Below, one piece after another: positions 55,789-64,000 of a DNA stretch of 64,000 nt. Source of the stretch: Vibrio sp. (GTDB lineage Bacteria; Pseudomonadota; Gammaproteobacteria; Enterobacterales; Vibrionaceae); contig JAOICL010000001.1 of NCBI GenBank assembly GCA_028131545.1, positions 70,661 through 134,660 on the forward strand. The letters are read 5' to 3'. Within the stretch, counting starts at the first letter, position 1. Each line of letters opens with the position of its first letter. The position numbers were made by a program, and so were the translations under genes. The notes under the pieces were generated by a model. That model was not told where the DNA came from. It was given only the letters and a program-made list of their open reading frames with translations, and made no database searches.

Positions 55789-58700
55789 CTATGAGTTCAC
55801 TTCTTCCAGTAACTCTGCTTGTGTTTTAGCGACTTTTTCTTGAGCAAACCCTTTTAAACCCACGACATGAACATGCTCATGATCTTTAAAGACTTTACGG
55901 ACTAGTTTATAAGTCGTGCCTTTTTCAGGGCTAATATTTTCTGGTGCCGCAATCAGTAATTGCATGTCTAAACGATCACACAACTCAAACAACGTTGAAA
56001 TAGATTTCGCATCAAGTCGTGCTGCTTCATCTAAGAATAACAAACGGCACGGTAAAATATCTTTACTACGCAATCGTTTAGATTCTTCTTCCCAGCTTTG
56101 AATCACCATTAACAAAATTGATTGTCCAGTACCTATCGCTTCACCAGTCGATAATGCACCTGATTCCGCCTGCAACCACCCATCTGAGCCACGATTAACT
56201 TCAACACTTAGCTCAAGGTAATTACGGTAATCAAGCAGCTCCTCACCAAAAATTTGTGGCGAGCGTTGACCTAATTCAACATGAGGGTTCACACGTTGGA
56301 ATAATTTAGTCATTGCTTCAGAGAACGTAATATTTGAGTTCTCAAATAAATCTTTGTATTGCTCACTATGTTGAACTAGAGAATCCAGTAGTTGTTGGTG
56401 TGTTTCGCGAATACCTGAATTCAATCTAACACCCTTCACTTGTCCAAAAACTACACTTGAAAGCCCTTGGTTCAGCATACGAATACGGTTGTGCTCACGT
56501 TGAATGGTCTTCTTGATGATACTAGCAACAGAATCAAAACTGATCGTCAAACGTTGTTCACGTGACGTCAACTCTTCCGCTAGTCGAGCAAGCTCAACCT
56601 CCATTTCTTCGATCGCTTCAACTGGGTCATCCGTTCTTATAATATCTTGGCGAATACGTTCACGTAAGTGTTGGTATACCGCTATATAGAATAAGACTTT
56701 ACGCTCTGGGTACGCTGTGTCTTCGGATTTACGCAAAGCATCGCGTAAATCATCATTATCAGCGACCGCTATACGCAATGCACCTAATGATTTATCTGAC
56801 ATTGAACGAAGCTCTTCCGCTGACATGTAAGCTAATTCTCGCTTCATTAAACGTCGCTCAACATCATGCTGACGTGCTAAACGCATGACTGAACACCAGC
56901 CAGCTTTAGCGGCTACAATGAAAACACGTAATTCTGCGTATTCCTTTTGCAACTTTTTAATTCGCTTAATCAGCCCTTTTAATTCCAGCTCTGTCGATGT
57001 CGTACTACGTTCTAATTCCGATTTTTTGCTACGTGCATGCTGTAATTTTTCATTCAGCTCGTCTTTACGTAGCATTGCGCGTTCAAGGGCTTCATCGTCG
57101 GCTTGAACACCAAATTCAGACAATTCTTGCTTAAACTCGTGTACTGTTTCTAACTTAGCTTGATGTGAACTTTTTAAAGCTGCTAGAACCTGGTTATATT
57201 GTTGTACCTGACTTTGTGTTTGCTTATAAGTCTGGCGTTTCGTTGTACGAGCCAACTCTGCTAGTTCTAGTTTTGCTTTTAATTGCTCACTAAGATCACT
57301 ACTCTTCTCTAATAAAGACAATGAATCCGCATAGGCAAAGTGCTGACGACGTTCAATGACATCTTCAACAGCAAACAAAGTCACCTTGATTTTCTTTAAC
57401 CCTTGATCAAGCAGTTGATAATGCTGTTCAATTTCTTCAAACTTTTCAGGATCTATATTTAATGCCGTCACGATTGGCGCTAATTTATCTAAATTACGCT
57501 GATGCGACTGTAAATACATTTTCGCTTTTTGGCTGATGTTAAGGTGCGCTTTCGCTTTATCCAACTCATCTTCTAAGCCGTTCACACTGATCAGATCGAT
57601 ATGAGTGATCATACTTTCAAGTGACTTAATTGCCTCTCGACTGCGTTGATGCTGATCTTTTAACTGTTGATCTTTATTCGTAAGATCAGACTGCTGACGC
57701 TGATTAGCTTGTAATTGTTGTCGTAGATTATCGATCTTCTGCTCTGGATCATCAATAAATGCGATCTGAATGTGCTCTGAAACAAATTGATTGAATTGAT
57801 CAAACAAACGAATCAGCTTTTGTGCATCAAATGCCGCTTTTGCATGATTTTCTATTACGTCATCACGTTCACTACGCAATACATCTAAGCGTTGTTCACG
57901 AGCTGCACGTCCAAATAATGGTGTCTTTGGAAAGCGCGAGTAACGCATTTGTCGATCGTTAACTCTTACACAAACCGCACCTTCAAATTCATCGACATTG
58001 AACGAGCTATCATCGAAAGCGTCAATATCACCTTCGATAAGATAAAGATCTTCAGGGCAATCATCTAGCTCTACAAGCTTTTCTTCAATATCTGCGAGAT
58101 TTGAAACCACAATTGAATGACGAGCAGGACCGTACATTGCACTGAAATAAGGAGCATCGCTGACAGTAATATCATCATAGATCTCAGATAATAAAACCCC
58201 ACCTAATGAATCAGCCAGGCTCTTTAGACGTGGGTCATTAGAACCACCAGGTGAAGCCAGTCGCTCAATTTCACTATCAAGCTGTGTTTTACGTTCTGCA
58301 AGTTTATCTTTTAATGATGACTGCTCTTTTTCTTGGCTTAAAGTCATCTGCATTTGCGTCATGACAGACGATTGATCGGGTAACGCTTCTTCTGTTTGAG
58401 ATCGTAAATAATCAAGCGCTGTTTGGGCTTTCAGCCAAAGTGGTGCAATGCCTTCTTTTTCTGTTATCTTTGTTCGTAGATCCGATTCAGTACGTCGCAA
58501 ATCACTGCGCTGTTCACGTATCGATTCAATATCTGTCTCAAGTGTGTCCAAAATAGCAGAATGCTTTTCATTTTCTTCTTCTGCCATTAATCGATTATCA
58601 ATAGTGACATTATGTCCTTGCTGATAAGAGTCTATTTTTCTAACGAGCGCATTACGTCGAGTAACTTGGCTTTCTAATGTCTTAACTCGATCACGCCATT

Positions 58701-60249
58701 GCATTTCTGAAGAGGCATCTTGTTTCGCTTGGCGAGCATGTTCAATTTCTTCTTGTGCCTTTGAAGCCGCTTGCCCTCGCTCAACATTGGGTACAATCGA
58801 GCGAAGTAACTTCAATGCTTCTTCAAATTGTGCTTTGGTTGCTGAAGATACGTCCAATTGATGCTTTATTGATAGTAACTCATCGGTCGTTTCTGTTTCT
58901 TTTTTCTTTAACTTAGCTAAAGAATCTTGAGCTGTTTCAACATTAAACGCATCATTTTGTAGTAGATCTTTCGCTTTATCTAATGCATGAACTGCTTGTT
59001 GGTACTGAAGTGCACGAGTTTGCTGAATATCCAATGCTTGTTGATAGTCAGCTAATTGAGATTTAATGCTATCAACTTCATCTTCTGCAAGCGTGGATTC
59101 TTGTTCAGCATAAAGCATTTGCTCCTGTGCTTCCTCCACGACCATGAGCTGCTCTTCTAAACGTTCGTTAAGCTCTTCCAAGTCATCTTGATAACGTTCA
59201 ATTTTTTCCTGATGACGAACGGCGGTTTGAACTAATTGGAAGTGGTCTGATGCGCCACGAAAATCTTGTTCGAGTGATTCTTCATTTTCAACGAGGAAAA
59301 TAAGCTCCTCTTGAATGCGATTGAGATAATCATTTTGCTTGATTAAGGCATCTTTTGACGATAATAGCTCTGAACGAACGGACAGCATCGTCTCAATTTT
59401 GTTACGTCGTTGATTAGCATGACGCATATAATCAGCAGCAACGTAATTGGTCGATTCAGTGATCAAGTGTTTAAACAAGTCACGATCTGATTGTGTATTT
59501 TTTATCGCTTCGAGCGTCATGCGATTTTCACGCATCGCCGATTCCATATCTTGGAATGCTTTCTTTACGCCACCGTTTTCTGGAAGCAAATAATCTCGCA
59601 ATGATCGGGTAATCGCGCTAGAAATACCACCATACAGAGAAGCTTCAATTAAGCGGTAAAACTTCGAACGGTCACTGCCATTACGTAGCTTCTTAGGAAG
59701 AACGCCATATTCAAACATAGCGGCGTGGTATTCTGATATTGAACTAAATGCTTTAAATTGTGCCGTTTCATATTGAGAAACGACCTCTTTAATTTCATTC
59801 AATTGGCGAACACGTGCACGACCATTATCAACCGTTTCAATCATGATATCTGTCGGTTTTACATCGCTAGGTAAACCAATAACAACAAAAGGTTTGATAT
59901 CCACTTTTTTATCGCGCCCAGCCACTTGTTGTAGCTTAACGGCAAACAAAATTCGTTGGTTACGTGAGTTCACAACATCAAGTGAAGAGTAACATGCACC
60001 CGCTTGAAGCTTACCGTAGAGACCTTTATCTCTTGAAGATTGACTGCTACCAGCTTCTGTTGTATTTCTGAAATGCAGTAAGGTCTGATCAGGGATCAAT
60101 GATGTTATAAATGCAGCCATCGTTGTTGATTTGCCGGCACCGTTACCACCTGATAATGTGGTAACTAATTCATCTATATCAAAGGTTCGAGCAAAAAAGC
60201 CATTCCAATTGACCATGGTTAGTGATTGATACTTACCTCTTTCAATCAT
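55789..60249 (-). CDS. mukB: Chromosome partition protein MukB
   Basis: A 1486-residue SMC-like condensin ATPase (E. coli 1486). The N-terminal head has Walker [11 protein letters not shown] at about 34-43; long coiled coils (about 280-650 and 820-1120) flank the hinge (about 660-780, with [19 protein letters not shown]); the C-terminal head has the signature [14 protein letters not shown] and Walker [12 protein letters not shown]. With MukE and MukF it compacts and segregates the chromosome. Its ATG overlaps the mukE stop by four bases. Confidence 0.97.
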   Translation of the reverse strand: MIERGKYQSLTMVNWNGFFARTFDIDELVTTLSGGNGAGKSTTMAAFITSLIPDQTLLHFRNTTEAGSSQSSRDKGLYGKLQAGACYSSLDVVNSRNQRILFAVKLQQVAGRDKKVDIKPFVVIGLPSDVKPTDIMIETVDNGRARVRQLNEIKEVVSQYETAQFKAFSSISEYHAAMFEYGVLPKKLRNGSDRSKFYRLIEASLYGGISSAITRSLRDYLLPENGGVKKAFQDMESAMRENRMTLEAIKNTQSDRDLFKHLITESTNYVAADYMRHANQRRNKIETMLSVRSELLSSKDALIKQNDYLNRIQEELIFLVENEESLEQDFRGASDHFQLVQTAVRHQEKIERYQDDLEELNERLEEQLMVVEEAQEQMLYAEQESTLAEDEVDSIKSQLADYQQALDIQQTRALQYQQAVHALDKAKDLLQNDAFNVETAQDSLAKLKKKETETTDELLSIKHQLDVSSATKAQFEEALKLLRSIVPNVERGQAASKAQEEIEHARQAKQDASSEMQWRDRVKTLESQVTRRNALVRKIDSYQQGHNVTIDNRLMAEEENEKHSAILDTLETDIESIREQRSDLRRTESDLRTKITEKEGIAPLWLKAQTALDYLRSQTEEALPDQSSVMTQMQMTLSQEKEQSSLKDKLAERKTQLDSEIERLASPGGSNDPRLKSLADSLGGVLLSEIYDDITVSDAPYFSAMYGPARHSIVVSNLADIEEKLVELDDCPEDLYLIEGDIDAFDDSSFNVDEFEGAVCVRVNDRQMRYSRFPKTPLFGRAAREQRLDVLRSERDDVIENHAKAAFDAQKLIRLFDQFNQFVSEHIQIAFIDDPEQKIDNLRQQLQANQRQQSDLTNKDQQLKDQHQRSREAIKSLESMITHIDLISVNGLEDELDKAKAHLNISQKAKMYLQSHQRNLDKLAPIVTALNIDPEKFEEIEQHYQLLDQGLKKIKVTLFAVEDVIERRQHFAYADSLSLLEKSSDLSEQLKAKLELAELARTTKRQTYKQTQSQVQQYNQVLAALKSSHQAKLETVHEFKQELSEFGVQADDEALERAMLRKDELNEKLQHARSKKSELERSTTSTELELKGLIKRIKKLQKEYAELRVFIVAAKAGWCSVMRLARQHDVERRLMKRELAYMSAEELRSMSDKSLGALRIAVADNDDLRDALRKSEDTAYPERKVLFYIAVYQHLRERIRQDIIRTDDPVEAIEEMEVELARLAEELTSREQRLTISFDSVASIIKKTIQREHNRIRMLNQGLSSVVFGQVKGVRLNSGIRETHQQLLDSLVQHSEQYKDLFENSNITFSEAMTKLFQRVNPHVELGQRSPQIFGEELLDYRNYLELSVEVNRGSDGWLQAESGALSTGEAIGTGQSILLMVIQSWEEESKRLRSKDILPCRLLFLDEAARLDAKSISTLFELCDRLDMQLLIAAPENISPEKGTTYKLVRKVFKDHEHVHVVGLKGFAQEKVAKTQAELLEEVNS

Positions 60250-60971
60250 ACTTGAGCCTCTTGTTCCATTTTATCTTCAACATCATCTTGTGTCTCATCC
60301 ATCGACAGCAAAGAACCTTGTACTGGCTCTGGCGTATGTACTACCGCTTCACCATCTCTAATTAAGCGCAATTGAGCTTCTCGCATATTATCATTGGTTC
60401 GGACATCTGCGCCAAAGCGGAATACCGACTCACTGATCATAAATTTACCGGTTTCGCCGATATTAATTACCATACCTAAGCGACGCAAACGGCGTAGAGA
60501 GGCACGTACTTTTTCATACAGTTTTTCTCTATCTAAGCCAGATCCTGATGCACGGTTAGTGACCAATTTCATTAACTTACTTTCGTCCGACAAAGCAAGC
60601 AGTTCTTCATAAAGCTCTTCATTCGTGAAAATACCTTCATGAGCTAAACGCTCCGGACTTAAGTAAAGGTAACAAAGTACCTTACCAACCAACATATCTA
60701 ATTCTGATAAAACACTTCTTCGAATTAATGTGGTTGAGCGCGGGCGAAGATAGAAAAAGCCCTCAGGTGCTTTCACTAATTCAGTGTTATAACGATGATA
60801 AAAATCCGTTAATTCATTATGGAAGTCAGCTAATAAAGCATAATTATCTAGATCATCTTGTGAAATATGACGCCCAGATCGTAATAATGAATCCAACTGT
60901 GGAAACAATGGATTTGCGATTGCTTTAACCAGATTATCTGGCATATATTCATTAATATTTGTCGATGACAT
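60246..60971 (-). CDS. mukE: Chromosome partition protein MukE
   Basis: A 241-residue accessory subunit that binds MukF and regulates the MukB ATPase. The start [37 protein letters not shown] aligns with E. coli MukE (MSSTNIEQVMPVKLAQALANPLFPALDS). AAGGTACAAGCAA precedes it. The frame is open 35 codons upstream to 61076, within mukF, but that part is the mukF sequence in another frame. The gene overlaps the end of mukF by 20 bp and the start of mukB by 4 bp. Confidence 0.95.
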   Translation of the reverse strand: MSSTNINEYMPDNLVKAIANPLFPQLDSLLRSGRHISQDDLDNYALLADFHNELTDFYHRYNTELVKAPEGFFYLRPRSTTLIRRSVLSELDMLVGKVLCYLYLSPERLAHEGIFTNEELYEELLALSDESKLMKLVTNRASGSGLDREKLYEKVRASLRRLRRLGMVINIGETGKFMISESVFRFGADVRTNDNMREAQLRLIRDGEAVVHTPEPVQGSLLSMDETQDDVEDKMEQEAQV

Positions 60972-62289
60972 TTGCTTGTACCTTTGCCCCAAATTCGTTA
61001 ATACTTTTCCAATCCGGTTGTATTGCTTGGTAATCAGACTCTGAATAACCAAGCTTGACAGCTTGGTCAATGACAATTCTCGCTAAATCAAAATGATGTG
61101 TTCGCGGGTGCTCAGACAGATACTCTTTTAAAACAATACTTAAATCGATTGGGGTCCCATGTTCTTTGTTTATTGTCAGCATTTGGCTAATACGATCAGC
61201 AAGGTCGTCATTCACTTGCTGATAATCTTCAAATTCAAGTTCTTCTGGAATTTCACCCAACGCTTCTTGATCATTCAAAACTAAAGCATCATCTCTTAGA
61301 TCCATTAATCGCTCATCATCAGCGTAAGTGAGATACCAAGGCATATCGAAATAGTCTTTTAAAGATTGACGGAGTCGAGTACTAAATGCACGGTTCTGAT
61401 CCATATCGATGGCTGTTCGAATGAATTTATGAACATGTCGATCATACCCAATCCATAAATCAATCGTTTGTTGTCCCCAGCTAATAATACGATCCAGTTT
61501 CATTTGAAGCATAAACAATGTTTCTTCAATGAATTCCAGCTCTGGCTGACCATAAGCAAGTTCTTGAATGTCTAGAATCTGAGTTTGTAAGCTATCACCG
61601 GCAGCTTGTAATGTATCTTGGAGTTCTTTTAATGTTTCAGAAGTCTCACCTAATAGCCGTTCACATTGATGAATCGCCTCTCGCCAATCTTGATTCAGCA
61701 GTTCAGCTACTTTTGTTTTAATCTGAGATTGCTGCTCATCCATCACTCGCTGGTTAAGATCGATTTGTTCAAAAATAGTGCCGACAGAATATTTTAATAT
61801 TCCGTACACTTTTTTCTTCCAATAATCAGGATCACCTCCCTTTTCAGCGGCTTCCTTCGCTTTTCCTAATTCATCAGCCACCATAGAAAGCTGGATAGAT
61901 AAACGTAGCTTGGAGAATTCACGATGGTGAAGATAGTAATCAGAGATAGCCATACCGAGTGGTGATAACCGGTAGATCGTCACACCTTCAGTTAATTCAC
62001 TGGTAAAACGGCTAATCAAACGCTGTGAAACCATATCATTGATGGCATTATTGGCTCTAAAGGCCGAAGAATCACCAGTCTCTTGAAAAAGATCCGACAC
62101 AATTTTAAAGGCATCGTGTAATTCTAACTCTTCTATTTCTTGATCAAACTTTTCATTGCTTAAAGCAGCAATGGCAATAAGAAACGCTAATCGCTCACTT
62201 GATAAGTTGATAGAAAACTCATTTTTCTGGATCCAACCTGCCATTTCATCAATAGGCTGCTCACTGAATATTTGTGAAGTCCTATTCAT
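60952..62289 (-). CDS. mukF: Chromosome partition kleisin MukF
   Basis: A 445-residue kleisin subunit (E. coli 440) that bridges MukB heads. The N-terminal winged-helix dimerisation region ([31 protein letters not shown], here [26 protein letters not shown]), helices around [21 protein letters not shown] and the C-terminal [28 protein letters not shown] are typical. Its ATG directly follows the cmoM stop (TAAATG) and it overlaps mukE by 20 bp, so all four genes are translationally coupled. Confidence 0.96.
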   Translation of the reverse strand: MNRTSQIFSEQPIDEMAGWIQKNEFSINLSSERLAFLIAIAALSNEKFDQEIEELELHDAFKIVSDLFQETGDSSAFRANNAINDMVSQRLISRFTSELTEGVTIYRLSPLGMAISDYYLHHREFSKLRLSIQLSMVADELGKAKEAAEKGGDPDYWKKKVYGILKYSVGTIFEQIDLNQRVMDEQQSQIKTKVAELLNQDWREAIHQCERLLGETSETLKELQDTLQAAGDSLQTQILDIQELAYGQPELEFIEETLFMLQMKLDRIISWGQQTIDLWIGYDRHVHKFIRTAIDMDQNRAFSTRLRQSLKDYFDMPWYLTYADDERLMDLRDDALVLNDQEALGEIPEELEFEDYQQVNDDLADRISQMLTINKEHGTPIDLSIVLKEYLSEHPRTHHFDLARIVIDQAVKLGYSESDYQAIQPDWKSINEFGAKVQANVIDKY

Positions 62290-63075
62290 TTATTTTTCCT
62301 TCTTTTGTGCCCAGACATGAATATATCGACCTAATGAAAGGTAGGGTTCTTGTCTACACAACTGTTTTTCAAGTGTTACAAGGTCTTCCAACGTGTAATC
62401 ACCAATATATTCACGATCACCAATGTAATCACTAAAACAACGAATTCCTGATTTACCTTGTATTACGCCATGATTCTCAATAATCCATCGATAAACTTCT
62501 TCTGGGTATAATCCTTTATGGGGCTGTAACTTAAAACGTTTACGATGTGGCATACCATTTAGCACATGAGGAAGGTTACCACACACAACGTTCTTATAGA
62601 CTAAGCCGTGCTGATTATAAAACATGATGGATATCATACCACCCGGTTTCAAAAACGTCATTAGCTCTTCAAGTACCGCTCTTGGATCGACTAACCACTC
62701 CATAACAGCATGGAATAGAATCAAATCTACTTTCTGATTAAATTGGTGCTTTAAATTTTGTATGGAGCTATGAATAAATTCATATTGCTCTGATACATTA
62801 TTTTGTTTGATCGTTTCTTCTGCGATCTGTAACATTTCATGTGAGATATCACATAGTGTGATTCTATGCCCTAATTGCGCAAGCCGTTGAGAGACTTGTG
62901 CCAAACCGCCGCCCGCATCGAGCACATGTAAGGTTTGATCAGAGTGCTGATACTCATTCAATATGGTGTTAATATCTTCCCATACTATAACTTGTCGAAT
63001 GTCACCTTTATCTGATCCATATATATTTTTTGCAAACTTTTTTGCGAGATCATCAAAATTGCGGTCTTGGTTCAC
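62290..63075 (-). CDS. cmoM: tRNA 5-carboxymethoxyuridine methyltransferase CmoM (SmtA)
   Basis: A 261-residue SAM-dependent methyltransferase that methylates cmo5U34 to mcmo5U34 in tRNA, the last step of the pathway started by CmoA and CmoB encoded 15 kb away. The start is a GTG: the product opens MNQDRNFDDLAKKFAKNIYGSDKGDIRQ, in line with E. coli MQDRNFDDIAEKFSRNIYG. The SAM motif is VLDAGGGLAQVSQRLAQLG, and FHAVMEWLVDPRAVLE and CRQEPYLSLGRYIHVWA are family marks. It heads the cmoM-mukF-mukE-mukB operon, as in E. coli. Confidence 0.95.
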   Translation of the reverse strand: MNQDRNFDDLAKKFAKNIYGSDKGDIRQVIVWEDINTILNEYQHSDQTLHVLDAGGGLAQVSQRLAQLGHRITLCDISHEMLQIAEETIKQNNVSEQYEFIHSSIQNLKHQFNQKVDLILFHAVMEWLVDPRAVLEELMTFLKPGGMISIMFYNQHGLVYKNVVCGNLPHVLNGMPHRKRFKLQPHKGLYPEEVYRWIIENHGVIQGKSGIRCFSDYIGDREYIGDYTLEDLVTLEKQLCRQEPYLSLGRYIHVWAQKKEK

Positions 63076-63263
63076 AGTCTTATCAATACATTTGAGGATA
63101 ATGTTGTTATTTTCTCACAGCAGAGAAAGGATTAAAGGGTATAGACACAATTCTGACATTTAAGTGCTCAAGTTTTATGCTTTTGTAGCCTAAATGTTTA
63201 CAGGTGAACGTATTTAGAGACAAGCCGTCTTTAAATACAACAATGTTCAAAGGCGAACTTTTA

Positions 63264-64000
63264 ATGTTTGAATTAAAAAAATTATTATCCGCTTTATTAA
63301 TGCCATTACCCTTTTTCTTACTTCTTGGTATTGCTAGCTTACTTCTAATCATGTTTACTCGACACCATAAAACAGGGTGTTTTGGGGCGCTTTTTGCTTT
63401 TATTGGTATCTTTTTCATCTCTTTTCAACCAATGTCGAGCAGTTTACTTTTCCCTCTAGAACGTCAACATAAAGGGTTTTCATTTACTGAACAAACCGTG
63501 GATTATGTCGTGGTGCTTGGCAATGGGCATATTGTAGATAGTGATATTCCCCCAACCTCTGAACTGACTCGTAATGGTTTAATGCGGTTAAACGAAGGCA
63601 TCCGCATTCATAGATTATATCCAGGCAGTAAATTGATACTATCTGGATATAACGGAGGCACAACTCAAAGTAATGCTCGAATGATGGCCAAGGTAGCCCT
63701 TGCTCTTGGAGTGAAAAAGTCCGATATTGTTTTACTTGAAAGCGCTAAAGATACTTGGGAAGAAGCGAGACAAACCGCCGCGTTTATTAAAGGCAGCCAT
63801 TTGGTTCTTGTGACATCGGCAAGTCATATGGAACGTGCGTTAAATGAATTCCATTCTGTTGGCTTAAAGCCGATTCCAGCACCAACTAACTTTTTAGCCC
63901 ACAAAGACATTCAACAAGCATGGACTAAATACACGCCTCAAGCTAAATACCTAGAGCAAACAGAACGTTATTGGCATGAAACGTTAGGCATTATCTGGCA
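63264..64000 (+). CDS. elyC: Envelope biogenesis factor ElyC (partial, 3' end outside window)
   Basis: The frame from ATG 63264 stays open to the end of the window (245 codons and two bases). It starts MFELKKLLSALLMPLPFFLLLG, with two hydrophobic helices (about 8-30, 38-55), then a DUF218 domain: VDYVVVLGNGHIVDS, RLNEGIRIHRLYPGSKLILSGYNGG, VLVTSASHMERALNEF and HETLGIIW. This matches ElyC (YcbC), which affects peptidoglycan and undecaprenyl carrier metabolism. It is divergent from cmoM, as elyC is from smtA in E. coli. Only the last few residues are missing. Confidence 0.92.
   Translation, partial: MFELKKLLSALLMPLPFFLLLGIASLLLIMFTRHHKTGCFGALFAFIGIFFISFQPMSSSLLFPLERQHKGFSFTEQTVDYVVVLGNGHIVDSDIPPTSELTRNGLMRLNEGIRIHRLYPGSKLILSGYNGGTTQSNARMMAKVALALGVKKSDIVLLESAKDTWEEARQTAAFIKGSHLVLVTSASHMERALNEFHSVGLKPIPAPTNFLAHKDIQQAWTKYTPQAKYLEQTERYWHETLGIIW

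Noticed and set aside
60972..61076. A 35-codon N-terminal extension of MukE
   Set aside because: The extension overlaps mukF in another frame, while the start at 60971 aligns exactly with E. coli MukE and has its own Shine-Dalgarno sequence.
63107..63418. Minus-strand open frame of 103 codons near the right end
   Set aside because: It lies largely opposite the start of elyC, which has a recognisable protein, and has no family resemblance or good ribosome site. It is an antisense shadow.

Overview
The window is a 64 kb stretch of AT-rich gammaproteobacterial chromosome. Gene content points to Vibrionaceae, most likely Aliivibrio. It carries a napFDABC cluster ending in the small TIGR02808-type membrane gene, a CsiV gene behind mfd, a PilZ-type gene before mfd, the mukFEB condensin, a monomeric isocitrate dehydrogenase and a VF530-type DNA-binding protein. 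I saw no rRNA, tRNA, prophage, insertion sequence or CRISPR array. Most of the window is vertically inherited core genome, and several blocks keep the gene order known from E. coli (msbA-lpxK-ycaR-kdsB, clpS-clpA/cspD, aspS-yecE-cmoA-cmoB, elyC/cmoM-mukF-mukE-mukB, lolCDE).

Layout. 0-1.1 kb: the tail of a RoxA/YcfD-like oxygenase and xthA. 1.2-5.4 kb (minus strand): a basic amino acid ABC transporter (ATPase, binding protein, two permeases) followed by a second, separately transcribed binding protein. 6.2-11.0 kb: prkA-yeaH-ycgB, a stress-type operon. 11.1-15.7 kb (minus): periplasmic nitrate reductase. 15.8-22 kb (minus): kdsB, ycaR, lpxK, msbA and comEC, which make and flip lipid A/KDO precursors and take up DNA. 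22.0-26.0 kb: a DUF2062 gene and lolCDE. 26.2-31.4 kb: PilZ-like gene, mfd and csiV. 31.5-35.5 kb (minus): an accessory-looking cluster of two M20-type amidases flanking two uncharacterised membrane proteins. 35.6-39.1 kb: clpA-clpS and divergent cspD. 39.2-48.7 kb: icd, rluE, a HAD phosphatase, aspS, yecE, ynfA and cmoAB. 48.9-52.2 kb: a three-gene envelope system (retropepsin-like lipoprotein, 7TM protein with inactive transglutaminase domain, RimK-like ATP-grasp ligase). 52.3-55.7 kb: a run of small poorly characterised genes (YHS, SYLF, DUF4870, Rof-like, LURP-one/scramblase-like, VF530, RRM). 55.8-64 kb: mukB, mukE, mukF, cmoM and the start of elyC.

The most unusual signal is not a gene. 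Short tandem repeats with unit lengths of 16, 17, 19 and 21 bp sit exactly on stop codons: three times within the 4 kb ABC transporter locus, again between yecE and ynfA, and more weakly behind the M20 amidohydrolase. In the best cases the repeat unit is a copy of the last few codons plus the stop codon. The units are unrelated in sequence between loci, so the positional rule is what recurs. Other points of note are an intra-operon terminator in the ABC operon, a likely nap promoter lying inside the longest napF reading frame, divergent comEC/DUF2062 starts only 22 bp apart, and mutually exclusive hairpins upstream of icd. All three enzymes of the tRNA cmo5U34 pathway (cmoA, cmoB, cmoM) fall in this window.
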